Assembly: GCA_016744655.1 (NCBI GenBank)
Contig: JADGDY010000003.1
Location: 43,425-107,424 of the forward strand
Length of the DNA: 64,000 bases
From: Bacteroidales bacterium
GTDB taxonomy: Bacteria > Bacteroidota > Bacteroidia > Bacteroidales > UBA12170
Reading direction: 5' to 3'
In this document: positions 34,255 to 43,437 of the stretch, piece by piece
How the letters are laid out: every line of letters begins with the position of its first letter
Position numbering within the stretch: the stretch's first letter is position 1
Position numbers and translations under genes: made by a program
The notes under the pieces: model-generated
Seen by the model: only the letters and a program-made list of their open reading frames with translations
Told to the model about the DNA's origin: nothing
Databases searched by the model: none

Positions 34255-35775
34255 ATGATTTCAGATACTTTGCAAAGAGGATTTTTCATCTTCTTGTACG
34301 CCCTTATTTTTCAAGTTGGAATGGCTCAAAATCCAGCCAATCATCCTGATACATTAGAAGTCTATTTAGGCAATGCTTTTGAAGATTTCGAACTTCATGG
34401 ATTATCAGTTATGGTGATTAAAGACGATCAAATAGTTTTTGACAAAAATTGGGGTACAGCTGGGTACGACAAGCAGGTAGACAGTGAGTCCCTATACAAC
34501 ATAGCTTCTTGTACAAAAGCTTTTACTGGTGCCGCTATGGCAAAATTGGTTAATGATGGACTCCTCAAGTGGGATGGCTTAGTGATAGACTACCTCCCAG
34601 AATTCAAACTTGCAGATCCTTATATAACTACTCATTTAACTATAGAGGATTTATTGGTTCACAGAAGTGGATTGGGTACTTTTTATGGCGATTTATTGTG
34701 GTATGAAACCAATAGAACCGATGAAGATGTAATAGAAAGGCTACAGTATTTACCAATAACTAATCGTTTTCGCGATCAGTATGGATACCAGAACACTATG
34801 TATATGGTAGCTGGAGAAATAATGAAGAAGGTAACCGAATTGACTTGGGAAGAATACATTCAGAAAAACTTTTTGGATCCTTTGAAAATGGAAACCACCA
34901 CCACTTGTGGAAACAAATTAGAGGAAGGAAGCAATATTGCTTACCCAATGATTGACAATAAAGAAATTGGCTTCAGTATGAAAAGACAACATGCTGCAGC
35001 TTCTATTTTCTCCAGTACCGAAGATTTAAGTCGTTGGGTGAGAATGCTATTAAACAATGGGATCATTGAAGAAGATACTATCCTTCCTGCTCATGTGGTA
35101 AGAGATATGATGGCTCCAAGAACTATGAAATCAGTAAGTGGATTAAGAAGAATGACTGGCGCACAGTTTTCTACATATGCTTTAGGATGGAACGCATGGG
35201 ATCATAATGGAAAAAAAGTAGTGGAACATGCAGGAGGAATGCCAGGTTATATTTCTCAAGTCACACTCGTCCCTCAGGAAAACTTAGGGATTATCATATT
35301 AACAAATACACTAACAAGTGTACCTACTGCTATGGAATTATACATCCTCGATTTATATTTAAAAGAGGAGGCCACCGATTGGGCGTCTATGTTTTTAGGA
35401 TTTAAGACCAGAGGAGAAAAAGCTGAAAAAGAAGCTTTAGTAAAACGAGAAGAATCGAGAGTAAAGAAAACCGAACCCAGTCTAGATTTAGAGAGCTATG
35501 TTGGAAGCTACGAAGATAAAATGTACGGTAAAGCTACAATATCTATTAAGGATAAACAATTGCATTTAGTCTTTGAACCAGCCAAGGATATGTTTTACTC
35601 AGATATGGAACATTGGCATTTCGACACTTTTAAAGTTCATTTTGCCGATCCATTTTTACCTGCAGGATATGTAACTTTTGATTTTGATTCTAAAAGAAAC
35701 ATCAAAGGATTCAAAATAGATTTAAAAAGTAATGACTTCCATTTCTTTAATCTTGATTTTAGAAAGCTCGATTAG
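34255..35775 (+). CDS. Exported serine hydrolase, beta-lactamase/class C family
   Basis: 506 residues with a signal peptide (cut after MAQ, about residue 24). The class C/esterase catalytic set is visible: SCTKAF (SxxK), YQNTMY (YxN) and HAGGMPGY in the place of KTG. A C-terminal DUF3471-type beta domain (about 395-506) completes a layout common in Bacteroidota peptidases and esterases of the S12 family. Likely a periplasmic peptidase or esterase rather than a true beta-lactamase; the natural substrate is unknown. It has its own promoter and terminator. Confidence 0.88.
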   Translation: MISDTLQRGFFIFLYALIFQVGMAQNPANHPDTLEVYLGNAFEDFELHGLSVMVIKDDQIVFDKNWGTAGYDKQVDSESLYNIASCTKAFTGAAMAKLVNDGLLKWDGLVIDYLPEFKLADPYITTHLTIEDLLVHRSGLGTFYGDLLWYETNRTDEDVIERLQYLPITNRFRDQYGYQNTMYMVAGEIMKKVTELTWEEYIQKNFLDPLKMETTTTCGNKLEEGSNIAYPMIDNKEIGFSMKRQHAAASIFSSTEDLSRWVRMLLNNGIIEEDTILPAHVVRDMMAPRTMKSVSGLRRMTGAQFSTYALGWNAWDHNGKKVVEHAGGMPGYISQVTLVPQENLGIIILTNTLTSVPTAMELYILDLYLKEEATDWASMFLGFKTRGEKAEKEALVKREESRVKKTEPSLDLESYVGSYEDKMYGKATISIKDKQLHLVFEPAKDMFYSDMEHWHFDTFKVHFADPFLPAGYVTFDFDSKRNIKGFKIDLKSNDFHFFNLDFRKLD

Positions 35776-35790
35776 GGTAATTAATAGGAT

Positions 35791-35834
35791 AAAAAAAACA
35801 GCTGGAAATTGAAATCAATTTCCAGCTGTTTTTT
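35791..35834. terminator. Bidirectional terminator
   Basis: AACAGCTGGAAATTG is mirrored by CAATTTCCAGCTGTT with an A-run on the left and a T-run on the right, placed between the convergent hydrolase and outer-membrane barrel genes. Confidence 0.9.
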
Positions 35835-35844
35835 TCCAATGATC

Positions 35845-36450
35845 TTAGAACCTATATGCAATACTTAGTGATGCAGAAGAGCTAGAAAAGCCGATTTCAA
35901 AATCCTTAGTTTCATTTTCATAATTATTACTAGGATCAAACTCGTCTTCATATTTTCTTATTTCAGAAGAATAGCTTAAGCCAGGTAAAATCTCAGCACC
36001 AAATACAAATCGTTCATTCAGCACATAGTTAAATCCTAAAACTAAATTTAAACCAGCTAAATACCGCGTATTCTCAGCAGTTTTAACTAAATCTGATTCT
36101 GAAAAAGAATCTACATTTTTATAACTCGTTAATGAGCCTGAAATATCCATACCATAAATAAAATCTAGGCTCTCATCAATAGGCGCAGCAAATTGCTTTC
36201 CAAACCCTATTCCCAAGTGGCTAGAGGATTGGGAATCCTTACTTGTATCATTTTTCTTTGTATAATTCGTTTTGCCACCATAAATGGATTTCAATCGCCA
36301 CATTGATTTTTGATGACCAAATTTATAGGTAACTCCAAAACTATTTAGGTTTTGAAAAATCAGACCAATCTCTTGTTGTTTTGTTTTTTCCTGTGCAAAT
36401 ACAGAAACTATTGAAAATATTATTGTTATTAATATAATTAGTTTTTTCAT
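35845..36450 (-). CDS. Small outer-membrane beta-barrel, paralogue 2
   Basis: 201 residues with a signal peptide (IFSIVSVFAQ) and alternating hydrophobic/polar strands ending in IAYRF, the aromatic C-terminus typical of outer-membrane barrels. It is a paralogue of the gene immediately upstream: both have the block YKFGHQKSMWRLKSIYG after the first strand. The ATG at 36450 gives a clean signal peptide; a start 48 bases earlier would overlap the upstream gene and add a non-family leader. Function unknown. Confidence 0.75.
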   Translation of the reverse strand: MKKLIILITIIFSIVSVFAQEKTKQQEIGLIFQNLNSFGVTYKFGHQKSMWRLKSIYGGKTNYTKKNDTSKDSQSSSHLGIGFGKQFAAPIDESLDFIYGMDISGSLTSYKNVDSFSESDLVKTAENTRYLAGLNLVLGFNYVLNERFVFGAEILPGLSYSSEIRKYEDEFDPSNNYENETKDFEIGFSSSSASLSIAYRF

Positions 36451-36481
36451 TATAATAGTATTTATTAATTTGATAAAAATC

Positions 36482-37084
36482 TTAGAATTTATATGCAAAA
36501 TTTAATAGTGCTGAGGAACTCGACATGCCCAAAGAAAAAGCAGATATATTATACTCTTTATCAATAGAATCTTCTTTAGTTGATTGTTGTTTCTCTTTCC
36601 CAATTGAATAGGAAACGCCAGGTAATATTTCAAAACCAAACACAAATTTTTCTCCTATTAAATAATTAAATCCTATAACACAGTCCAAACCTAATCTAAA
36701 GCTATTTCTTTTAGTTATTTCGGAATAAACTTCATCAGAATCAAATTTGTATTCAACATTTGAGTGATAATAAGAAGTTCTAAGATCTGCTCCATAAATA
36801 AAATAAAATTTCTCTTGGATAGACATAGTGAACTGTTTACCTAGACTAATACCGAGACGTTTTCCCTTTTGTGTTTTATCGTTATAGTCCGTTTCTTCCT
36901 TGTAGGATTTCCCATATATCGACTTCAATCTCCACATAGATTTCTGATGGCCAAACTTATACATCAAACCAAAATTGTCAAAATCCCGAAAAACAAGCCC
37001 CAATTCTTTCTGCTTCACCTTTTCTTGGGCATTAACAGATAATATGGCCACGGACATGACCATCAATAAAATAATTTTTTTCAT
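36482..37084 (-). CDS. Small outer-membrane beta-barrel, paralogue 1
   Basis: 200 residues, signal peptide ending at VNAQ, barrel-type strands and C-terminal FAYKF. It is related to the next gene over its whole length but most strongly near the N-terminus (FGLMYKFGHQKSMWRLKSIYG against FGVTYKFGHQKSMWRLKSIYG). The gap between the two genes is 31 bases, so they probably form an operon that arose by tandem duplication. No specific family recognised beyond a general OmpW/porin-like small barrel. Confidence 0.75.
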   Translation of the reverse strand: MKKIILLMVMSVAILSVNAQEKVKQKELGLVFRDFDNFGLMYKFGHQKSMWRLKSIYGKSYKEETDYNDKTQKGKRLGISLGKQFTMSIQEKFYFIYGADLRTSYYHSNVEYKFDSDEVYSEITKRNSFRLGLDCVIGFNYLIGEKFVFGFEILPGVSYSIGKEKQQSTKEDSIDKEYNISAFSLGMSSSSALLNFAYKF

Positions 37085-37302
37085 TGTAATCGTTTTTTAA
37101 TAGGTTGGTTAATAAATCAAATAATAATTGGATATCCAGGCACTTGAAAACCAAAAAGCATGCCATAACACATATTAAACGTTATATCTCATTCATTTTT
37201 ATTTTTTAAAGAGTAAATACAATCAAACTGCAAACTTAAATGAAATCATACTAAATAAGCTGTAGAATTTTAAATAATGTATTTAGAAGCTAGATTGCGC
37301 TT

Positions 37303-37310
37303 TACTTTTG
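37303..37310 (+). promoter_or_regulatory. -7 promoter element of the porin gene
   Basis: TACTTTTG matches TAnnTTTG and lies 36 bases before the ATG at 37346. It also lies within the longer possible reading frame that starts at 37277, which argues for the shorter protein. Confidence 0.5.
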
Positions 37311-37345
37311 CAGCCAAAAATCACACAAATCAAATAATCAATAAA

Positions 37346-38566
37346 ATGAGAATTAAATTAGTTCTATTTGCCTTATTATTACCTGCTTTTATTTGGCCGC
37401 AAGAAGCAGAAAAAGAAAAGGTTAACATTAGTCTTAGCGGTTTTGTAAAAGCAGATTATATTTTTGACAGTCGTCAGAATGTGGAAGGTCGTGAAGGCTT
37501 TTATATATCCTACCCAAAGCCAAAAGTTTATGATGCAAATGGCATAGATATTAACGATCACCCTTCTGCTAATCAATATGGAATGACCTCAAGATTAGGA
37601 TTCAAAGCTGATGGTGTTTCCATTTTAAATGCAAAAAGCATGGCTTATATTGAAGCAGACTTCACTGGCCCTAGTAATGCTCATAATAACACATTGCGAC
37701 TTCGTCATGCTTATATTAAATTAGATTGGAAAAGCAACAGCTTATTAATGGGACAGTATTGGCATCCAAACGATGTTCCAGAAATGATTCCAAAAATTTT
37801 ATCATTAAACACTGGTGCACCTATGCACTCCTTTTCTCGAGGACCACAAATTAGATTTACACAAGATATGGGTCCAGTAAAATGGGTTGCAGTAGCTTAT
37901 GCGCAAAGAGATTTTGCAAGTACTGGTCCACAAGGAGTAAGCAGTAAGTATTTGAGAGATGGTGTAATTCCTGATTTAAGCTTGCAAGCACATTATTCTA
38001 ACAAAAGCATTTTTGCTGGTGCTGGGATAAATTACAAAAGGCTTCATTTCAGAAGCATGACTTTTGACAATCAACTAATGACAGATGATGTATCTGGTTT
38101 ATCTGCTCTTGCTTTTATTAGAGTGAATCATAAAAAATGGGACATCAGGGTGCAGGGTGTTTGGGGAGAAAACTTGTATGACCATTTAATGTTAGGCGGT
38201 ACTGCTATAACTTCAGTTGATAGTATTAATGCACAAATTGAATACTCTAATATAACAGCTGCTTCAGCATGGTCTACTATTTACTATAAATTTGGGAACC
38301 TGAAAGTTGGAGTCTTTGGTGGAATAGCTAAAAATCTAGGAAGTGAAAAAGAAATCACCGGTCCTGTTTATGCCAGAGGAGCTGATATTGATTATGTATA
38401 TCGCGTTAGTCCTCAATGGTATTACCAAATTAAGAACTTAATAATTGCCAATGAATGGGAATACACAGTTGCAGCTTATGGTACACCTGATTCATTTGGA
38501 GAAGTAAAAGACACTTATGAAGTAGGAAACCTAAGGTTTACCCTTTCTTTAATTTATGCGTTCTAA
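37346..38566 (+). CDS. Outer-membrane porin (DcaP-like)
   Basis: 406 residues with a signal peptide (LLPAFIWPQ, cut near residue 19), then a region starting INVSLSGFVKADYIFDSRQ-like and continuing as beta strands with many aromatic ends to the C-terminal FTLSLIYAF. The opening 'SGFVKAD...DSRQ' and the LLMGQYWHP segment resemble DcaP-like trimeric porins. Such porins pass small anionic compounds across the outer membrane; the substrate here is not known. Single gene with its own promoter and terminator. Confidence 0.75.
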   Translation: MRIKLVLFALLLPAFIWPQEAEKEKVNISLSGFVKADYIFDSRQNVEGREGFYISYPKPKVYDANGIDINDHPSANQYGMTSRLGFKADGVSILNAKSMAYIEADFTGPSNAHNNTLRLRHAYIKLDWKSNSLLMGQYWHPNDVPEMIPKILSLNTGAPMHSFSRGPQIRFTQDMGPVKWVAVAYAQRDFASTGPQGVSSKYLRDGVIPDLSLQAHYSNKSIFAGAGINYKRLHFRSMTFDNQLMTDDVSGLSALAFIRVNHKKWDIRVQGVWGENLYDHLMLGGTAITSVDSINAQIEYSNITAASAWSTIYYKFGNLKVGVFGGIAKNLGSEKEITGPVYARGADIDYVYRVSPQWYYQIKNLIIANEWEYTVAAYGTPDSFGEVKDTYEVGNLRFTLSLIYAF

Positions 38567-38586
38567 ACAGATCAAATAACAAAACA

Positions 38587-38625
38587 AAACAAGCTGATCA
38601 AAAAAAATTGATCAGCCTGTTTTAT
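38587..38625 (+). terminator. Terminator of the porin gene
   Basis: GCTGATCAA (38593-38601) pairs with TTGATCAGC (38608-38616) and is followed by a T-rich tract. Confidence 0.85.
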
Positions 38626-38743
38626 TTTATGTAATATATTTTTAACCTCTTAAAGTGTTCTACCAATTATAAAATGATATTAGTTACCTCATAGAATACA
38701 TCTGAATCTTAATAATCATCATTTTTTCATTGAGATATTCCTC

Positions 38744-39406
38744 TTATAAATCTATTAAATCATTTTTAATTGCGAATTTCACCAAATCGATGGTTGATTT
38801 CAGTTCTAATTTCTGGAGGATATTGTTCTTATGTGTTTCCACAGTACGAACACTAATAAATAGCTCGTTACCAATTTCTTTATAAGACATTCCTTCTGCT
38901 ATAAGCTTTAGAATTTCTCGTTCTCTTTTTGTTAAGCTACCGAGCCTTGAATTATTAAACTTTTCCTCCTGATTACCAGCCTTTTTAATATAATCCATTA
39001 ATATGGTATTTGGGATTTTCTCACTCAAATACTCAAAGCCTTGATTTACTTTCTTAATGGCCTCCACTAAATCTTCTCTCATGCTGTCTTTTGGAAGAAA
39101 TCCTTTTGCTCCAGCTCTAATACTTTTGAATATGGTTTCTTCATCAGTATAAGAAGAGAATACAATTATTCTAACCTGAGGATAGTCCTTAGTTAAAATT
39201 CCTGCTATTTCAATTCCTGACATTTTTGGCAAGGATATATCTAGAATAATGATATCAGGCTTGATAAATTTCAGCTTTTCAAACAATTCATCACCATTGG
39301 ATGCTTCTCCAACAATTTCTATATCGTGTTCTTTAATAAGTAGGGCAAAAATGCCATCTCTAACTATCTGGTGATCATCCACCAGCAAGACTTTTATCTT
39401 GCTCAT
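38744..39406 (-). CDS. NarL/FixJ-type response regulator, orphan
   Basis: 220 residues: receiver domain with VDDHQ, phosphoacceptor Asp in IIILDISLP, Ser-Ser in VFSSYTDE and Lys in FLPKDS; then a LuxR-type helix-turn-helix (LTKREREILKLIAEGMSYKEIGNELFISVRTVETHKNNILQKL). It should bind DNA as a phosphorylated dimer. No histidine kinase is adjacent, so the partner is elsewhere. The gene is monocistronic; a 12-base palindrome lies just upstream. Confidence 0.93.
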   Translation of the reverse strand: MSKIKVLLVDDHQIVRDGIFALLIKEHDIEIVGEASNGDELFEKLKFIKPDIIILDISLPKMSGIEIAGILTKDYPQVRIIVFSSYTDEETIFKSIRAGAKGFLPKDSMREDLVEAIKKVNQGFEYLSEKIPNTILMDYIKKAGNQEEKFNNSRLGSLTKREREILKLIAEGMSYKEIGNELFISVRTVETHKNNILQKLELKSTIDLVKFAIKNDLIDL

Positions 39407-39422
39407 AATATTTGTTTTTCTT

Positions 39423-39434
39423 TCTTAGCTAAGA
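39423..39434. promoter_or_regulatory. 12-base palindrome upstream of the NarL-type gene
   Basis: TCTTAGCTAAGA is a perfect palindrome 17 bases before the start codon of the response regulator. It could be an autoregulatory operator; with one copy this is only a suggestion. Confidence 0.3.
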
Positions 39435-39455
39435 TAGGTAAAAAAGTACATTCAC

Positions 39456-39481
39456 AAAAAAAGCTTCTGTTAAGAAGCTTT
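39456..39481 (-). terminator. Terminator of the greA-pheS operon
   Basis: AAGCTTCT (39461-39468) pairs with AGAAGCTT (39473-39480) across a 4-base loop; on the minus strand it is followed by a run of T. It comes 7 bases after the pheS stop. Confidence 0.85.
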
Positions 39482-39487
39482 AATAAT

Positions 39488-40507
39488 TTAAATAGCGTTT
39501 TCGAACTGTCGAAGAAACTTGAGATCATTCTCAAAAAACAGTCGTAAATCTTTTATTTGATACTTAAGCATGGTAATTCTTTCGATTCCCATACCAAATG
39601 CAAACCCTGTAAATTCTTCTGTATCTATACCTGCACTTTTTAATACATTTGGATCTACCATACCACAACCTAGAATTTCAACCCAACCAGTATATTTACA
39701 TATGTTACAGCCTTTACCACCACAAATGTGACATGATATATCCATTTCGGCAGAAGGCTCGGTAAACGGGAAATAACTAGGTCTTAGTCGTATCCCTGTA
39801 TTTTCACCAAACATTTCTTTGGCAAAATACATTAATGTTTGCTTTAAGTCTGCAAAGCTTACATTCTTATCTATATATAAACCTTCTACTTGGTGAAAGA
39901 TACAATGTGCACGAGCTGAAATAGCTTCATTACGAAATACACGACCAGGGAAAATACTTCTGATAGGAGGCTTCTGATTCTCCATTACCCTTACTTGAGT
40001 AGAAGAAGTATGTGTTCTCAAAGCGATATCCGGATTCTTTTCAATGAAGAAAGTGTCCTGCATATCTCTTGCTGGATGCTCTTCTGGGAAATTCAAGGCA
40101 GTGAAATTATGCCAATCATCTTCTATTTCAGGTCCTTCAGCCACATTAAAGCCTATTCTTGAAAAAATATCTATAATCTCATTTCTAACAAGAGATAGGG
40201 GATGTCGGCTACCCACCTCAGTATTAACAGGCATAAATAAATCTAAATAATCACCTGATTCTACTTCTAAACTCTCTAATTGCTCTTTTACTTCTGTGAT
40301 TTTATCTTGAACTGCATTTTTTAAATTATTTAGAAGAACGCCCATTTCTTTGCGATCCTCTTTCGCTACATTTCTAAACTCACCAAAAAGAGCAGGAATA
40401 ATCCCTTTTTTTCCAACGTATTTTACTCTGAAAGATTCTAGATCTTCCATTTTCTGAAGGCTTAGAGCCTCTACTTCATTGATATATTCTTTAACTTGAT
40501 CGATCAT
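39488..40507 (-). CDS. pheS: Phenylalanyl-tRNA synthetase alpha subunit
   Basis: 339 residues. Class II aminoacyl-tRNA synthetase motifs are clear: FRNEAISARAHCIFHQVEGLYID, GWVEILGCGMVDPNVL and GFAFGMGIERITML, after an N-terminal coiled coil. A cysteine cluster, CHICGGKGCNICKYTGW, looks like the small zinc site of many bacterial PheS proteins. It pairs with PheT, which is not in the window. The ATG at 40507 is chosen over a TTG at 40525; GGAG lies 13 bases upstream. Last gene of an operon with greA, HIT and a cyclophilin. Confidence 0.95.
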   Translation of the reverse strand: MIDQVKEYINEVEALSLQKMEDLESFRVKYVGKKGIIPALFGEFRNVAKEDRKEMGVLLNNLKNAVQDKITEVKEQLESLEVESGDYLDLFMPVNTEVGSRHPLSLVRNEIIDIFSRIGFNVAEGPEIEDDWHNFTALNFPEEHPARDMQDTFFIEKNPDIALRTHTSSTQVRVMENQKPPIRSIFPGRVFRNEAISARAHCIFHQVEGLYIDKNVSFADLKQTLMYFAKEMFGENTGIRLRPSYFPFTEPSAEMDISCHICGGKGCNICKYTGWVEILGCGMVDPNVLKSAGIDTEEFTGFAFGMGIERITMLKYQIKDLRLFFENDLKFLRQFENAI

Positions 40508-40514
40508 TGATTGT

Positions 40515-41312
40515 TTACTCCACAATTTTAATTTTCATACTCACTGTTTCTAAGGGCTTATTTGCTCCTCCAGTTTGTACTAATGCTATTTTATCTATTA
40601 TATCGAATCCTTCTGTTATTTCGCCAAATACAGAGTAAGCACCATCTAAATGCGGTGTTCCACCAAGAGTGCGATAAACAGCTCTTTGTTTCTCTGAATA
40701 ATTAAATCCACCCATATCTATTCCTTCAGCCTCCATTTGATCAATCAATTTAGGCATATACGCATTGATATAAGCTCTATCTCTAAGTCTCTGCAAAGAA
40801 TCTATAGTTCTATAGACTTCAACGTTTTCAGGTCTTGTGCAATACTCTCTAATAATCCCCATTTGAGCACCTTGATTCATTTTCTGTTCCATGTTATCCA
40901 TCATTGCATCGCTTACAGGTTTACCTTGTGCAATGTAAAATTGAGATCCACTAGAAGCTTTAGTAGGGTTTACATTATCTCCCATTCGAGCAGCAGCTAA
41001 TGCGCCTTTCTTATGTACAAACTTTGTTGGCAAGAATTCTGCAGGTACTTTATAACCTGGATCAGGTCTTCCATCCTCATTTCCACCACCTTGTATCATA
41101 AAATCTTTTATAATTCTATGGAATGGAGAATTTTCATACCAACCTTCATTTACTAATTTTACAAAATTATCTCTATGAGCAGGCGTTTCATTATATAATT
41201 CTCCGCTCATATTTCCATATGGAGTCTCTATTATAAATTTAACTCTATTTTCCTGAGCGATAGAAACTGAAAAGATTAAACTAAATAGGATAAGGTATAA
41301 AGTATTTTTCAT
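40515..41312 (-). CDS. Exported cyclophilin-type peptidyl-prolyl isomerase
   Basis: 265 residues with a signal peptide (FSVSIAQ). Cyclophilin motifs: FHRIIKDFMIQGGG and the Gln in GSQFYIAQGKP, then VFGEITEGFDIIDKI. Between these a helical insertion of about 75 residues (roughly 133-210: many Met, Gln and Tyr) interrupts the usual 165-residue domain. It should speed folding of periplasmic or exported proteins. It lies 7 bases before pheS and 11 bases after the HIT gene. Confidence 0.9.
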   Translation of the reverse strand: MKNTLYLILFSLIFSVSIAQENRVKFIIETPYGNMSGELYNETPAHRDNFVKLVNEGWYENSPFHRIIKDFMIQGGGNEDGRPDPGYKVPAEFLPTKFVHKKGALAAARMGDNVNPTKASSGSQFYIAQGKPVSDAMMDNMEQKMNQGAQMGIIREYCTRPENVEVYRTIDSLQRLRDRAYINAYMPKLIDQMEAEGIDMGGFNYSEKQRAVYRTLGGTPHLDGAYSVFGEITEGFDIIDKIALVQTGGANKPLETVSMKIKIVE

Positions 41313-41323
41313 GATAATTACAA

Positions 41324-41725
41324 TTACAGACTTTTATAAGTCTCTCTAATTTTACTACTAATTTCTTCGAATTCAACAGCTTCTAATTTCAATTTCGCCT
41401 GTTTAAAATCAATATCATAAACCGTATTAATTGGTATAAGGTGAATATGGGCATGAGGAACCTCTAAGCCAAGTACGGCAATTCCTATACGCTTACAAAA
41501 GATATTCTTTTCTATAGCTAAACCAACTTTTTTAGCAAAAACAAACATTTCTGCTAAATCTTTATCAGCAACATCAAAGATATAATCAATCTCTACCTTA
41601 GGTATTACTAGAGTATGTCCTTTAGCTAGAGGATTAATATCTAAGAAAGCATAAAATTTATCATTTTCAGCGATTTTATAAGAAGGGATATCACCTTTAA
41701 CTATTTTAACAAATAATGATTCCAT
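41324..41725 (-). CDS. HIT-family nucleotide hydrolase
   Basis: 133 residues. The histidine triad HAHIHLIPI is complete and the N-terminal FAFLDINPLAKGHTLVIPK-like segment is standard for bacterial HIT (Hint/HinT) proteins, which hydrolyse adenosine phosphoramidates or related AMP conjugates. It is 8 bases after greA and cotranscribed with it; greA-HIT adjacency is common in Bacteroidota. Confidence 0.93.
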   Translation of the reverse strand: MESLFVKIVKGDIPSYKIAENDKFYAFLDINPLAKGHTLVIPKVEIDYIFDVADKDLAEMFVFAKKVGLAIEKNIFCKRIGIAVLGLEVPHAHIHLIPINTVYDIDFKQAKLKLEAVEFEEISSKIRETYKSL

Positions 41726-41733
41726 TGCTTTAA

Positions 41734-42207
41734 TTATCTAGATACTTCAATTATTTCAAACGGTATTGTACCAGCTGGTACAGATATTTCGGCAATATCT
41801 CCAACTTTTTTACCTAAAAGTCCCTTAGATATAGGAGAGCTTACTGAGAGCTTACCCTTTTTTAAATCGGCCTCGTTTTCAGGAACCAATTGATAAGACA
41901 TAACAGCATTATTTTTTAGATTCTTAATCTTAACATTAGATAAGATTAATACTTTAGATGAGTCCATTTTTGACTCATCAATTAGACGAGCACTTCTAAC
42001 TACTTCTTGTAATTTTGAAATCTTCAGTTCTAAAAGCCCTTGGGCTTCTTTTGCGGCATCATATTCAGCATTTTCAGACAAATCGCCTTTATCTCTTGCT
42101 TCAGCAATTTGACGAGAAATGGAAGGACGTTCTACAGAAATCAATTGATTAACTTCGGCTTTAAGCTTAGTTAATCCTTCTTCTGTAAAATATTTAATTT
42201 CTGACAT
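41734..42207 (-). CDS. greA: Transcription elongation factor GreA
   Basis: 157 residues, normal length. The N-terminal coiled coil carries the acidic tip DLSENAEYDAAKE, and the C-terminal FKBP-like domain ends PFEIIEV. GreA rescues backtracked RNA polymerase by stimulating transcript cleavage. The ATG at 42207 is chosen over an in-frame ATG 51 bases upstream because it gives the standard GreA start (MSEIKYFTEEG). First gene of greA-HIT-cyclophilin-pheS. Confidence 0.95.
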   Translation of the reverse strand: MSEIKYFTEEGLTKLKAEVNQLISVERPSISRQIAEARDKGDLSENAEYDAAKEAQGLLELKISKLQEVVRSARLIDESKMDSSKVLILSNVKIKNLKNNAVMSYQLVPENEADLKKGKLSVSSPISKGLLGKKVGDIAEISVPAGTIPFEIIEVSR

Positions 42208-42239
42208 TTTATTGTTTTTTATCTGATTCATTAATGAAG

Positions 42240-42272
42240 AAAAGACCCTTATTTTCATAAGGGTCCTTTCTT
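42240..42272 (-). terminator. Terminator of the TonB-PorV operon
   Basis: GACCCTTAT and ATAAGGGTC form a perfect 9-base stem with a 4-base loop and A/T-runs on both sides, between the PorV-type gene and greA. Confidence 0.8.
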
Positions 42273-42301
42273 TTTACAAAGAAACAAAATTTCTTGATAT
42301 C

Positions 42302-42325
42302 ATTTCGCTATTCTAATAGCGAAAT
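42302..42325 (-). terminator. Second hairpin after the PorV-type gene
   Basis: ATTTCGCTAT and ATAGCGAAAT form a perfect 10-base stem just downstream of the PorV-type stop. With the stem at 42240 it makes a double terminator, or an RNA-stabilising 3' end. Confidence 0.6.
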
Positions 42326-42328
42326 TAA

Positions 42329-43387
42329 TTAGAGGTCTAAACGAACACCAATACGATGGATTCCGTCGAAAACTTTAGTAGCTTGATAAGAATAATCAAT
42401 ACCAATATGAGTACCTTCTTCTTTATTCAATGGTACTTGAACACTAAAACCACCACTAAAACCTCTGTGTAGTGTTAAGCTCTCAAGATCATCATTAATC
42501 TTATCTTCATAAGTATAACCAGCACGCAATAAAACGATTTCTCTAAGTGAAAACTCACCACCAAGAATATACTGATCGTTAGTGAAAGAATTAGAAACAA
42601 AAGTTCCTGCAAGGGTAAATTTACTTAATTCACCAATTAGGAAATCATATCCTAAACCAATATTTAATTGTGCAGGCAATTCAAATTTCTCACCTCTCCA
42701 CTCAGTAGTAAAAGCATTTGCTTGTCCAGGAAGAAAAGATTTAACAGAGATACCATCACCTGAGAAAGTCATAGGAGTACCAATATTCTTTAAAGCAACA
42801 CCTAATTTAATATTGTCATTAGGACCAGTAATATATTGGATACCTGCGTCAATTGCAAGACCTTGAGCAGACACATCAGATGTAGACTCAGAGATAATCT
42901 TTACAACTAAACCACCATGAATACTACTAGAGAATGATTTTGCATAAGCTAAATTAATATTAATAGAAGATGGTGTAAAAGTTCCAGCTCCTCCTTCAGG
43001 TTGTTCTGTAGTTGTTCTATTAAGAGTACCATAATTAAGGCTCATTATACTTAATCCGAAAGCACCAGACTCTCCCATTTTTGTAGCTAAACCAAAGGAA
43101 TATATTCCAACGTCAGCAGCACCTAAATAATCAGTGTAAGTTAGACCAACATCTAAACCTTTAGTTTGGGCCAATCCACCAACGTTACCAAAGATAGCCT
43201 CTAGACCTGTAACTGTAGCAGATCCAGCATTACCCCAACCAGAAGTTTTAGCCCAAGGGTTGATCAGGAGTTCTGACGCGCCGGACTGACCTGAACGGTC
43301 TTTATTCCCAGCGAAGGAATCCTGATGGGGCAGTATGATTGATGCAATGAGTAATACCGCTATTGAGATTTTATATAGACTTTTCAT
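42329..43387 (-). CDS. PorV/PorQ-family outer-membrane protein
   Basis: 352 residues with a signal peptide (MKSLYKISIAVLLIASI...SFAG). The beta-barrel pattern, GASELLINPWAKTSGWGNAGSA-type opening and the ending RIGVRLDL fit the PorV/PorQ family, 14-stranded barrels of which PorV shuttles cargo for the type IX secretion system. It is the third gene of an operon with a TonB receptor and a large T9SS-type protein, and is probably a dedicated version for that locus rather than the general PorV. The start at 43387 is preferred over one 30 bases upstream because it gives a clean signal peptide. Confidence 0.85.
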   Translation of the reverse strand: MKSLYKISIAVLLIASIILPHQDSFAGNKDRSGQSGASELLINPWAKTSGWGNAGSATVTGLEAIFGNVGGLAQTKGLDVGLTYTDYLGAADVGIYSFGLATKMGESGAFGLSIMSLNYGTLNRTTTEQPEGGAGTFTPSSININLAYAKSFSSSIHGGLVVKIISESTSDVSAQGLAIDAGIQYITGPNDNIKLGVALKNIGTPMTFSGDGISVKSFLPGQANAFTTEWRGEKFELPAQLNIGLGYDFLIGELSKFTLAGTFVSNSFTNDQYILGGEFSLREIVLLRAGYTYEDKINDDLESLTLHRGFSGGFSVQVPLNKEEGTHIGIDYSYQATKVFDGIHRIGVRLDL

Positions 43388-43437
43388 ACTATGTATTTTT
43401 ATTTTTTCTATAATCAAATTATTTGCCTTAAATTATC

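Noticed and set aside
34255..35775. Calling the serine hydrolase a beta-lactamase resistance gene
   Set aside because: The SxxK and YxN motifs fit the wider S12 peptidase/esterase group, the KTG position is HAGG and a DUF3471-like tail is present, so resistance cannot be claimed.
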